NCBI GenBank assembly: GCA_002441555.1
Contig: DJWK01000032.1
Location: 36,116-46,229 of the forward strand
Origin: Thermodesulfobacteriaceae bacterium UBA6232
GTDB taxonomy: Bacteria > Desulfobacterota > Thermodesulfobacteria > Thermodesulfobacteriales > Thermodesulfobacteriaceae
DNA: 10,114 bases
Reading direction: 5' to 3'
Both the position numbers and the translations under genes were made by a program. The notes beneath the pieces are model-generated. The model made no database searches. It was not told where the DNA came from and saw only the letters and a list, made by a program, of their open reading frames with translations. Position 1 is the stretch's first letter; every line of letters starts with the position of its first letter. Positions 1 through 6,580 of the stretch are shown in pieces.

Positions 1-974
1 TGAGAATGGGGCTTGGGTCCCTCGGGTCCGATACAGGCGGTTCCATAAGACAGCCTGCTTCTTTTTGCGGAGTTGTGGGTATGAAGCCAACCTACGGGCT
101 TGTTTCCCGTTTTGGCCTTGTTGCCTTTGCTTCCTCTCTTGACCAAATTGGCCCCTTCGGATTAACTGTGGAAGATACCGCCCTTCTTCTTCAGGCTATA
201 GCAGGCCACGACCCTAAGGACTCAACTTCTGCAGAAATGGAAATTCCCAATTACCTTGAATTCATTGAAAAGAATCTGCATACCTCTTTTAAAATAGGTC
301 TTCCCAAAGAATATCTTTCTTACGATCTTCATCCCGAAATTACCAAACACCTTGAAAAAACCATTGAAATTTTAAAGAAAAGGCACACCCTTGTTGAAAT
401 CTCCCTCCCCCACACAAAATATGCCGTTGCCACCTATTACATTATTGCTCCTGCTGAGGCAAGCTCTAACCTTGCAAGGTATGATGGAGTTAAATACGGT
501 TTTAGGGCTGAGGCCAAAAGTCTTTTGGAGATGTATAAAAAAACAAGAGGTCTTGGCTTTGGAAAAGAGGTAAAAAGAAGAATTATGCTTGGAACTTATG
601 CCCTTTCAGCAGGTTATTATGATGCTTATTATCTTAAGGCCTCCAAGGTAAGAACCCTTATTAAAGAGGATTTTGAAAGGGCCTTTAAAGAGGTTGATCT
701 CATCCTTACACCCACAACCCCCACTCCGCCTTTTAAGCTCGGTGAAAAGATTTCCGATCCTTTACAGATGTATCTATCGGATATTTTTACCATTCCTGTA
801 AATCTTTCCGGTCTTCCCGCTCTTAGTCTTCCTGTAGGCCTTACCGAAAACCATCTTCCTGTAGGGGTTCAAATAATCGGGCCTCAGTTTAAAGACGAGC
901 TTGTGCTTGCCCTTGCCTATCAAATAGAAAAGGAATTGTCTTTAAAATTAATTCCCCCTATAATAAAGGATTAA
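1..974 (+). CDS. gatA: Aspartyl/glutamyl-tRNA amidotransferase subunit A, 5'-truncated by window edge
   Basis: This is the amidase subunit of GatCAB, which releases ammonia from glutamine so that misacylated Glu-tRNA(Gln) or Asp-tRNA(Asn) can be amidated in the cytoplasm. The reading frame is already open at base 3, so the ATG at position 6 is internal. About 320 of the usual ~480-490 residues are present. The amidase-signature part begins at once: GSDTGGSIRQPASFCG (counted from the ATG, residues 7-22) carries the acyl-accepting Ser at residue 13. The cis-Ser and catalytic Lys expected further N-terminal lie outside the window. Later GatA signatures are also present: YYLKASKVRTLI, DLILTPTTPTPPF, the MYLSDIFTIPVNLSGLPALSLP stretch (split here as MYLSDIFTIP then VNLSGLPALSLP) and GVQIIGPQF. 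It ends 3 bp before parB, probably in one transcript. Identity is essentially certain and nothing in the visible part looks damaged. Confidence 0.96.
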   Translation, partial: RMGLGSLGSDTGGSIRQPASFCGVVGMKPTYGLVSRFGLVAFASSLDQIGPFGLTVEDTALLLQAIAGHDPKDSTSAEMEIPNYLEFIEKNLHTSFKIGLPKEYLSYDLHPEITKHLEKTIEILKKRHTLVEISLPHTKYAVATYYIIAPAEASSNLARYDGVKYGFRAEAKSLLEMYKKTRGLGFGKEVKRRIMLGTYALSAGYYDAYYLKASKVRTLIKEDFERAFKEVDLILTPTTPTPPFKLGEKISDPLQMYLSDIFTIPVNLSGLPALSLPVGLTENHLPVGVQIIGPQFKDELVLALAYQIEKELSLKLIPPIIKD

Positions 975-977
975 ACC

Positions 978-1865
978 ATGGCACTTAAAATAAAAAAAAG
1001 GGCCCTTGGTAAAGGTCTATCAGAACTTATTCCAGAGCTTTCTGAGGAATCCTTAGAAAAGGAACCTACCAAAGGATTTACTGAACTTCCCGTTGATTTT
1101 GTTACCTTTTTCAGCCTTCAACCCCGCATTACTTTCAAGGAAGACGAAGCCTTTCAAGAACTTATCAGATCCATTCAAGAAAAGGGAATCATTCAGCCCA
1201 TTGTAGTGAGAAAGATCTCAGAGGGCCTTTATGAATGTGTGGCAGGGGAGCGAAGGCTTAGAGCAGCTAAAAAACTTGGTCTTAAAACCATCCCCTGTAT
1301 AATTAAGGACCTCTCTGATGAGGAAGCTTTACTCATTTCCATCATGGAAAACCTTCAGAGAAAGGATCTAAACCCCCTTGAGGTGGCTCTGGCTTACAAA
1401 AACCTTATGGATAAATTTAGTTATACTCAAGAAGAAATAGCAGAAAAAGTGGGCAAAGACAGAGCAACAGTTGCTAATTTTTTGAGACTTCTCAAATTAC
1501 CCAAGGAAATTCAGGAAGATCTTTTAAAAGAGCGTTTAACCGTTGGGCATGCCAAGGCCCTTCTTTCCCTTCCTACTGAAGAATTACAACTTAAGGCAAG
1601 AGCTCTTATCCTTGAAAAAGGCCTTTCTGTTAGAGAGACCGAAAAGCTTGTGGAAAGGCTAAAAAAGGAACAGGAAGCTGGAAAGCCTGAAAAAACAAAA
1701 GAACCAGATCCTGATCTTCTTATGCTTTCTGAAGAATTAAGCAGACTTGTGGGAACCAAGGTCCAAATAAAAATGCAAAGAAAAAAACCCTGTTTTATCC
1801 TTCACTTTGATTCCTTAGAAAGTGCCGAAAAGTTCATTGAAAAACTAAAGATTTCCTTTCAATAA
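978..1865 (+). CDS. parB: Chromosome-partitioning protein ParB (Spo0J family)
   Basis: ParB is a CTP-dependent DNA clamp that loads at parS and spreads to form the partition complex. The protein is 295 aa, a normal length. The N-terminal KRALGKGLSELIP (residues 7-19) is the basic ParA-contacting motif of chromosomal ParBs. The ParB/sulfiredoxin-like CTPase domain spans roughly 36-135, with GERRLRA at 90-96 and ENLQRKDLNP at 124-133, both nucleotide-contacting motifs. A helix-turn-helix lies near 148-170 (TQEEIAEKVGKDRATVANFL), and a C-terminal dimerisation segment covers about 245-293. The usual NPxQPR box is altered to FFSLQPR (44-50). The ATG start has AAAGGA (965-970) 7 bp upstream, inside the gatA end, so translation may be coupled. 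No parA lies next to it here. No exact parS-like palindrome was noticed in the window. Confidence 0.95.
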   Translation: MALKIKKRALGKGLSELIPELSEESLEKEPTKGFTELPVDFVTFFSLQPRITFKEDEAFQELIRSIQEKGIIQPIVVRKISEGLYECVAGERRLRAAKKLGLKTIPCIIKDLSDEEALLISIMENLQRKDLNPLEVALAYKNLMDKFSYTQEEIAEKVGKDRATVANFLRLLKLPKEIQEDLLKERLTVGHAKALLSLPTEELQLKARALILEKGLSVRETEKLVERLKKEQEAGKPEKTKEPDPDLLMLSEELSRLVGTKVQIKMQRKKPCFILHFDSLESAEKFIEKLKISFQ

Positions 1866-1874
1866 CTACTTTTT

Positions 1875-2948
1875 CTATCTCTTCTTTTTTGTGGTTGTCT
1901 TTTTTCTTGATTTTTTAGATTTAGATGTTTTTTTCTTCTTTTCTTGCTCTTTTTGTATTTTGATTTTTATATCTTCAGCTGTTTCAGGAAGACTAAAAAG
2001 AGAAACCTCTCCCTCAAGAGTGGTCACTTTAATTTCCTCCAAGGGGAGTTCTGCAAGGGTTTTGTAAAAATATTCCTTTGCCTTTGAGGGAATTTTTAAA
2101 AGATAGTAATTTCCCGGTGGGGTAAATTCCCTTCTTAGTTCAGCGTTTAAACTTCTCATGATATATAGCTCTGCATCAGCAGCAAGAGCTAAAGCCTTTA
2201 GGTCAAGGCCTCCTGGGACTTCAACCTCTACATATTCCCAAGGGGTTTCATCTATTGGATTAAAACCATACTTCTGAGGGTTTTTGACAATTATGGTTAT
2301 GGCAAGCCATTGAGGAAGATAGGCAAAGGTTTCAAAGGGAATGGCTCCGCTCATCATAACTTTCCAGTAATCGGCAAAATTTTTGGATTTAAGGGCCCTT
2401 AAAATCCTTCCCTCTCCAGCATTATAGCTTGCTACAGCAAGCCTCCAGTCCCCAAAGGTTTCATATAATTTTTTCAAATAGCGTGCTGCTGCATAGGTAG
2501 ATTTTATGAAATCCTTTCTTTCATCAATCCAGTAATCAATTTTCAATCCATAAAGTCGGGCTGTCCCTTCTACAAATTGCCAGATACCAACTGCTCCGGC
2601 TCTTGAAACTGCAAAGGGATTACAACCGCTTTCCACCAAAGCCAAGTAAATTAAATCTTCAGGAAGACCCTCCTCCCTAAAGATGGTTCTGAAATAGGGT
2701 AAATAGGGTCCGCATCTTTTAAACCAGCTCTGAACAACCTCCCTCTTTTCAGTAGTAAAATATTTCACAAAATAGGCTATCTGCTGATTAACATCAAGGG
2801 GAAGATTGACCACTAAATTTGAAGGAAGAATTTCCACATTCTCTATGTGCTCCCCTAAAAAACTGCTTTCCTCTTGAGCCAATACGCGGGAAAGAAGAAT
2901 AAAAAATCCTAAAAAGGTTATCAAAAGAGCTAAAAAACTTTTCTTCAT
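1875..2948 (-). CDS. MltD-like lytic transglycosylase with lysine-rich C-terminal tail
   Basis: This is probably a periplasmic enzyme that cleaves the MurNAc-GlcNAc bond of peptidoglycan with 1,6-anhydro product formation. Residues 1-24 form a signal peptide (MKKSFLALL then a hydrophobic run, VLA/Q cleavage). There is no lipobox Cys, unlike E. coli MltD. The SLT/lysozyme-like domain spans about 85-185: the catalytic Glu is E106 in ALVESG, followed by AVSRAGAVGIWQF (113-125) and SYNAGEGR (174-181), all diagnostic of family 1 transglycosylases. The MltD-type linker follows (about 205-300, with LNAELRREFTPPG at 267-279). MltD proteins normally continue into LysM repeats; here the protein stops at 357 aa with a tail (331-357) made almost only of K, T, S, R, Q and E. 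It is the last gene of its unit, 3 bp after the TIM-barrel gene, and converges on parB with a 9 bp gap. The family call is firm; the exact subclass is less so. Confidence 0.9.
   Translation of the reverse strand: MKKSFLALLITFLGFFILLSRVLAQEESSFLGEHIENVEILPSNLVVNLPLDVNQQIAYFVKYFTTEKREVVQSWFKRCGPYLPYFRTIFREEGLPEDLIYLALVESGCNPFAVSRAGAVGIWQFVEGTARLYGLKIDYWIDERKDFIKSTYAAARYLKKLYETFGDWRLAVASYNAGEGRILRALKSKNFADYWKVMMSGAIPFETFAYLPQWLAITIIVKNPQKYGFNPIDETPWEYVEVEVPGGLDLKALALAADAELYIMRSLNAELRREFTPPGNYYLLKIPSKAKEYFYKTLAELPLEEIKVTTLEGEVSLFSLPETAEDIKIKIQKEQEKKKKTSKSKKSRKKTTTKKKR
1878..1958 (-). other. Low-complexity lysine-rich tail codons / U-rich trailer opposite
   Basis: On the - strand these bases encode residues 331-357 of the transglycosylase, more than half lysine with Ser, Thr and Arg. 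On the + strand, immediately after the parB stop codon, the same bases read as repeated T tracts: T6 at 1885-1890, T6 at 1900-1905, T6 at 1911-1916 and T7 at 1928-1934. I see no strong GC-rich hairpin before them, so this is not a classical intrinsic terminator, but the parB transcript would become strongly U-rich here. Confidence 0.6.
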
Positions 2949-2951
2949 AAA

Positions 2952-3722
2952 TTACTTTTTCACCAAACTTTTTAGATATGCAAAGGATAAAAGGGCCTCT
3001 TCCTTTTTCTTTGCCTCAATGGTAAGATGGGGGCTCAAATTTCTTTCTTTTAGAAATTGAAAAATCTCCCTGAATTTAATAACTCCCTTTCCCACTGCAA
3101 GATGATCATCCCATTTACCTAAATTGTCATGACAGTGCATTTCTGAAAGATAGGGGTACAAAACCTCAAGCCACTTCATTTCATCCTTTTCAGAAAAAAC
3201 CCTGGCATGAGCAGGATCAAAACACCAGGTAAGTTCTCCGCTAAAATTTTCATAGATGGGCTTCATAAACTCAGGCTCTGGTTCAAAGACATTTTCCAGA
3301 GCAAGTTTAAAGCCAAAATCTCTTGCTCTCTCAAGAATTAAAGGGAGGCTCTCTTCCAAAAATATTTTTCGCCATTCCTTCTTGGGTTCTCTGTGATAAT
3401 CAGGGTGATATCCGCTGTGAAAAACACAAAGTTCTGGTTCAAAAAGCGAGGCCATTTCCAGTCCCTGAAAAAGTCTTTTAAGACTAACCTTTCTTATCCA
3501 GGGATCAAGGGCTGCAAGGGAGAGATCCATAAAGGGGAGATGAATTGTGGGAGTAAGGCCCTCTCCTTTCAGAATCCCTGAAACCTCTTTAAAGGTCTTT
3601 CTATCAAATCCGTCGAGAACTTCAGCCTTTAAAGTGATTTCTGGAGGGATTCTTCTTTCCAAAACCTCTGGAAGGTACTTATTATAAAGCTCCTCAAATG
3701 GAACGGTTACCCTTATTTTCAT
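2952..3722 (-). CDS. Sugar phosphate isomerase/epimerase-like TIM-barrel protein (xylose isomerase-like / AP endonuclease 2 fold)
   Basis: This is a 256 aa single-domain protein of the xylose-isomerase-like TIM-barrel superfamily, whose members are metal-dependent sugar isomerases, epimerases or endonuclease IV. Likely metal-ligand strands can be read in order: HLPF (61-64), FHSG with H102, ALEN with E143, CFDPAHA with D169 and H172, MHCHDN with H196 and H198, WDDHLAVGKG with D205 and H207, and TIEAK with E236. The DDHLxxGKG segment is typical of the sugar isomerase/epimerase-like branch, and the overall length also fits that branch. The true substrate cannot be read from sequence. GGAG sits 6 bp before the ATG, and the gene begins 1 bp after the aminotransferase stop codon, so the two are probably translationally coupled. 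The neighbour suggests a role in sugar metabolism for surface glycans, but this is inference. Confidence 0.82.
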   Translation of the reverse strand: MKIRVTVPFEELYNKYLPEVLERRIPPEITLKAEVLDGFDRKTFKEVSGILKGEGLTPTIHLPFMDLSLAALDPWIRKVSLKRLFQGLEMASLFEPELCVFHSGYHPDYHREPKKEWRKIFLEESLPLILERARDFGFKLALENVFEPEPEFMKPIYENFSGELTWCFDPAHARVFSEKDEMKWLEVLYPYLSEMHCHDNLGKWDDHLAVGKGVIKFREIFQFLKERNLSPHLTIEAKKKEEALLSFAYLKSLVKK

Positions 3723-3723
3723 A

Positions 3724-4851
3724 TCAAACTCCGTAAAATTCTTTTATTTTCTCTATAACAAAGGCTACTTCTTCTTCTCTCAAGTAAGGGAAAAAAGGAA
3801 GGCTCAAAATTTCTTTACAGAGGGCCTCTGTTTCAGAGAGGTCCCCTTTTTTATAGCCATACTCTTTATAAACAGGCTGAAGATGAAGGGGTAAGGGATA
3901 ATATATCCTTGTTTGAATGCCCTTTTTTTTTAAGAATTCCATAAGTTCATTTCTTTTCTTTACCCTCACAGAAAAAAGGGATAAAACCCTTTTTGAATTA
4001 GGAGGAGACTTTAGGATTTCAAGCTCTGGGGAAAGCTCCTTTAAGCCCTCTTCATAAGCTTCTGCAATTTTTTCCCTCAAAAGGGCCTCTTCTTTAAAGT
4101 ATTTAAATTTGATCCTTAGGATAGCACACTGAAGCTCATCAATCCTTCCGTTAACCCCGTGGTATTCGTAAAAATAGGGCCCTGTTTGTCCGTGTTCCTT
4201 CATGGCACGGATTTTCCTTGCAAGGCTTTCATCATCGGTAAAAACCATTCCTCCATCACCACAGCAGGAAAGATTTTTTGTGGGATAAAAGGAGGTGGCA
4301 CTTGCAACCCCAAAGGTCCCCACCTTTTTACCCTCAAGCTCAGACCCAAAGGCCTGGCAAATATCTTCAATTAGATAAAGCCCCCTTTCTTTGCAGAACC
4401 TTGCGATTTCTTTTAACCGCGCAGGAATTCCGAATATACTTACTGCAATCACCCCTGAAACTTGGAATCCCTTTTTTAGCGCATCATTATAGATTTCTTC
4501 GAGAGAAGAAAGGCTCATATTCCCGCTCTCTCTCTCTACATCTACAAAAAAGGGTCTCAACCCCGCCCTAACCACAACCTCGGCTGTGGCAACAAAAGTA
4601 AAAGAAGGAAGCAAAATGGCATTGCCTTTAGGTAATTCCAAAGCTTTCAAAATTAAATAAAGAGCCTCGGTTCCAGAGGATACTCCAATGGCAAAGCTTC
4701 TTCCAAGAAAGGAAGATAGCTCCTTCTCTAAGGTCTCAGTTTCAGGCCCATTAAGATATATACCTTTCCTCAATACTTCTACTACAACCTTTTCAATTTC
4801 TCCTCCGTATTTTTCATAAGCCCTTTTCAAATCAAGAAAGGGAATTTCCAT
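3724..4851 (-). CDS. DegT/DnrJ/EryC1/StrS-family PLP-dependent sugar aminotransferase
   Basis: This fold-type I PLP enzyme is of the family that transaminates keto-sugar nucleotides for surface glycans or secondary metabolites. Numbering from the ATG at 4851 (375 aa): MEIPFLDLKR at 1-10 is the family's usual N-terminus, SSGTEAL at 58-64 binds the PLP phosphate, D163 in IEDICQAFG contacts the pyridine nitrogen, and FYPTKNL at 188-194 holds the Schiff-base Lys K192. This is followed by CGDGGMVFTDD and NGRIDELQCAILR (234-246). A frame extension to a TTG at 4869 exists, but I chose the ATG because CAGGAG lies 6 bp in front of it and would otherwise be coding. The TKNL...GDGG pattern resembles aminotransferases acting on 3- or 4-keto hexose nucleotides, but the substrate is not resolved. 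It is the first gene of a unit with the TIM-barrel protein and the transglycosylase, and a promoter is visible upstream. Confidence 0.92.
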   Translation of the reverse strand: MEIPFLDLKRAYEKYGGEIEKVVVEVLRKGIYLNGPETETLEKELSSFLGRSFAIGVSSGTEALYLILKALELPKGNAILLPSFTFVATAEVVVRAGLRPFFVDVERESGNMSLSSLEEIYNDALKKGFQVSGVIAVSIFGIPARLKEIARFCKERGLYLIEDICQAFGSELEGKKVGTFGVASATSFYPTKNLSCCGDGGMVFTDDESLARKIRAMKEHGQTGPYFYEYHGVNGRIDELQCAILRIKFKYFKEEALLREKIAEAYEEGLKELSPELEILKSPPNSKRVLSLFSVRVKKRNELMEFLKKKGIQTRIYYPLPLHLQPVYKEYGYKKGDLSETEALCKEILSLPFFPYLREEEVAFVIEKIKEFYGV

Positions 4852-4857
4852 GGCATA

Positions 4858-4863
4858 CTCCTG
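4858..4863 (-). promoter_or_regulatory. Ribosome binding site fixing the aminotransferase start
   Basis: Read on the - strand this is CAGGAG, followed by a 6 bp spacer (TATGCC) and the ATG at 4851-4849. It is one of the best Shine-Dalgarno matches in the window and argues against the alternative TTG start at 4869, which would place the site inside the coding region. Confidence 0.75.
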
Positions 4864-4874
4864 AAACAAAGATT

Positions 4875-4903
4875 TTTAAAATTTTAGACCTTTGCATTAT
4901 ATT
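4875..4903 (+). promoter_or_regulatory. Possible weak promoter for the GT9 gene
   Basis: A + strand promoter must lie in or near the 77 bp divergent gap if the glycosyltransferase gene has its own. The best candidate is TTTAAA (4875-4880), 17 bp, then TATATT (4898-4903), with four of six and five of six consensus matches. Its -10 overlaps the -10 of the opposite promoter, so the two would exclude each other. This is a guess in AT-rich DNA. Confidence 0.25.
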
Positions 4904-4923
4904 TTAAAAAAACTCTTTTACAA
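4896..4923 (-). promoter_or_regulatory. Sigma70-type promoter for the aminotransferase unit
   Basis: On the - strand TTGTAA (4923-4918) is separated by 16 bp from a perfect TATAAT (4901-4896). Transcription would start near 4889 and give a leader of about 38 nt to the ATG at 4851. The -35 element matches the consensus at four of six positions. AT-rich DNA gives chance -10 matches, but the placement in the only divergent gap supports the call. Confidence 0.5.
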
Positions 4924-4928
4924 GAATC

Positions 4929-5762
4929 GTGAGTTCATCTAAAAGAGTTTTAATTTATCGAAGAGGGGCTTTAGGTGACACTCTTCTTACCTTTCCTCTT
5001 GCAGAAGTTTTTAAAAATTTGGGTTATGAAGTTATCTTTTGCGGAAATACCGATTATCTTATTCTTGCAAAGCTATCAGGCCTTGCTGATGAAATTATAA
5101 GCAGTGAATTTTTTGAAAATCTTTGCAAAAAGAACTTTGATAGAAAAGTAATAATCTCTAAGTGGGGGAATCTTAATCCCTTTCCCAAAGAAAGAATGTG
5201 GCTTCCTGAGTATTATCTTAAAAGCCTCTCTTTTCCATTGAAGTTCTCTCAAACACTATACTTTCCAAACAAAGAGGCCAAAAAGCCAAATCTTGCCATA
5301 CTTCATCCAGGTTCAGGCTCTCCCAAAAAAAATCCTCCCCTAAAACTTTTTGAAAAAATAGAAGCCTTTCTCAAAAAAGAAGGGTTTGATGTTATTTATC
5401 TTGCAGGAGAAGCTGAAAACTGGCTTCTTTCATTAAAATCCAATCTGTTTTACTCAGTTGATATTCTTGAAATTGCCAATTTTTTAAAGAGGGCTTCTCT
5501 TTTTATAGGAAATGATAGCGGAATATCTCATTTAAGCGGATATTTAGGAATCCATACCTTCGTTTTCTTCGGACCGAGTGATGAGATAATTTTCCGCCCC
5601 ATTGGAGAGAGGGTGCATATTATAAAAAGGGACCTTCCATGCAGGCCCTGTTTCCCTGAAGTTTGTGAAGATAGACCCTGCTTTGATGATAAAGAACTTT
5701 TTAGGTTATTCATAAAAAGCTTTCAGAATGCTTTTACTTCAAGCTCGGAGAGTTTTTCATAA
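4929..5762 (+). CDS. Glycosyltransferase family 9 protein (ADP-heptose:LPS heptosyltransferase-like), short form
   Basis: GT9 enzymes transfer heptose from ADP-heptose to lipopolysaccharide core at the cytoplasmic face of the inner membrane. The N-terminal Rossmann-like domain opens with RVLIYRRGALGDTLLTFPL (6-24), whose GALGD loop is characteristic. The C-terminal domain shows LHPGSGSPKKN (125-135), NDSGISHLSGYLG (195-207), FFGPSDEIIFRPIG (213-226) and the Cys pattern CxPCx4Cx4C (C238, C241, C246, C251) seen in many heptosyltransferases. The protein has 277 aa, against roughly 320-350 for typical members; the shortening lies in the N-terminal domain and linker (about 60-120). The start is GTG: the frame is closed by TAA at 4905 upstream and no other start precedes the first motif. 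There is no clear Shine-Dalgarno site. It stands alone between two - strand units and overlaps ldcA by 40 bp tail to tail. The donor sugar is not proven. Confidence 0.88.
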   Translation: MSSSKRVLIYRRGALGDTLLTFPLAEVFKNLGYEVIFCGNTDYLILAKLSGLADEIISSEFFENLCKKNFDRKVIISKWGNLNPFPKERMWLPEYYLKSLSFPLKFSQTLYFPNKEAKKPNLAILHPGSGSPKKNPPLKLFEKIEAFLKKEGFDVIYLAGEAENWLLSLKSNLFYSVDILEIANFLKRASLFIGNDSGISHLSGYLGIHTFVFFGPSDEIIFRPIGERVHIIKRDLPCRPCFPEVCEDRPCFDDKELFRLFIKSFQNAFTSSSESFS

Positions 5763-6580
5763 ACTCTGAGTCTTGCTTTTGCACCCACAACAAGGGGGAA
5801 ATTTTTTGAGATATGCCCAAAGGGGAAAGAAAAGCCAATGGGAATATCCTCTTGCAAAAACTCGGAAACCCTTTCAAGAAACTCTAAAGAATTGATTTCT
5901 CCAAGGTCTCCGAGAACGAGCCCTTTTATAGTGCTTTTTTTAAGGCTAAAAAGAAGCTGTAAAAAAGCCCTCTCCATTCGATAAAGGGGTTCTTTTGTTT
6001 CTTCTATAAACAAAATAATTTCCTTTTCTTCAGGAAAATAGGGAGTCCCACAAAGAGAGGCAAGGGTCATTAGATTTCCACCAAGAAGAATTCCCGAGGC
6101 TTCGCCCCTTTTATAAGCTTTCCCCTTTAGTTTATATTGAGACATCTCTCCCTTAATAAGGCTAAAGGTTTTTTTTAAGGCCTCAGTGTCTGTCCTTCTT
6201 AAATTCACAACCATTGGGGCATGAAGCCCCATTTTTCCAAATTTTTTATAAAAATAAAAATGAAGGGTAGTAATATCAGAAAAACCTATTATATGGGGAA
6301 GAGAAAAAAATTTTTTAGAGGTTTTAAAGAGTTCATCAAAATAGGGAAGAAGTTTTAGGGCACCAGCTCCCCCTCTTGCTGCCCAGAGATGGGTAAAAAA
6401 ACCCGAAGTCATTATTTCAAAAAGTAAAAATGCCTTTTGAAAAGGAGGGTCTTCCCTAAAATCAACAAAACTTTTAACCGAAAACCCTTCATTTTTGAGG
6501 ATCTGAAGCCCCTCTTCAAAGGCCTTTTTTTCTGGAGGACTTGAAGGCTGAATAAGAGCAATCCTTATCGTTTCTTCCAT
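5723..6580 (-). CDS. ldcA: LD-carboxypeptidase (muramoyltetrapeptide carboxypeptidase, peptidase family S66)
   Basis: LdcA removes the terminal D-Ala from the murein tetrapeptide by cleaving the L-D bond, normally in the cytoplasm during peptidoglycan recycling. The protein has 285 aa, slightly below the usual ~300, and no signal peptide. The N-terminal domain has IALIQPSSPP (7-16) and AARGGAG (67-73). The nucleophile is S101 in GFSDITTLH (99-107), the Glu of the triad is E193 in FIEE (191-194), and the His is H256 in FPFGH (252-256). GGNLMTL (167-173) and the LVLGDLGE strand (221-228) also fit the family. Its start overlaps the end of coaX by 16 bp, and it is the last gene of the five-gene unit. 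Its 3' end overlaps convergent GT9. The Ser-Glu-His triad is intact, so it should be active. Confidence 0.93.
   Translation of the reverse strand: MEETIRIALIQPSSPPEKKAFEEGLQILKNEGFSVKSFVDFREDPPFQKAFLLFEIMTSGFFTHLWAARGGAGALKLLPYFDELFKTSKKFFSLPHIIGFSDITTLHFYFYKKFGKMGLHAPMVVNLRRTDTEALKKTFSLIKGEMSQYKLKGKAYKRGEASGILLGGNLMTLASLCGTPYFPEEKEIILFIEETKEPLYRMERAFLQLLFSLKKSTIKGLVLGDLGEINSLEFLERVSEFLQEDIPIGFSFPFGHISKNFPLVVGAKARLRVYEKLSELEVKAF
5749..5767. repeat. Perfect 7-bp inverted repeat over the GT9 stop codon
   Basis: AGAGTTT (5749-5755) and AAACTCT (5761-5767) are perfect complements with a 5-base loop that runs into the GT9 stop codon at 5760-5762. On the + strand it is followed by a moderately T-rich stretch (TCTTGCTTTT) rather than a clean U run. 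It could weakly terminate the GT9 transcript, while on the - strand it lies inside the last codons of ldcA. The stem is short and AT-rich, so it may be chance. Confidence 0.3.

Noticed and set aside
6..8. ATG at position 6 as the start of gatA
   Set aside because: It lies inside the amidase signature region; about 160 residues, including the catalytic Lys, are expected upstream, and the frame is open to the window edge.
4159..4571. Two + strand frames opposite the aminotransferase
   Set aside because: They are shadows of a strongly conserved gene, with low-complexity, Pro/Ser-rich translations and no ribosome site.
5715..5735. AAAAGC/GCTTTT 6-bp inverted repeat near the ldcA stop as a terminator
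   Set aside because: The stem is short and AT-rich with a 9-base loop, is inside coding sequence on both strands and does not rise above chance in this composition.
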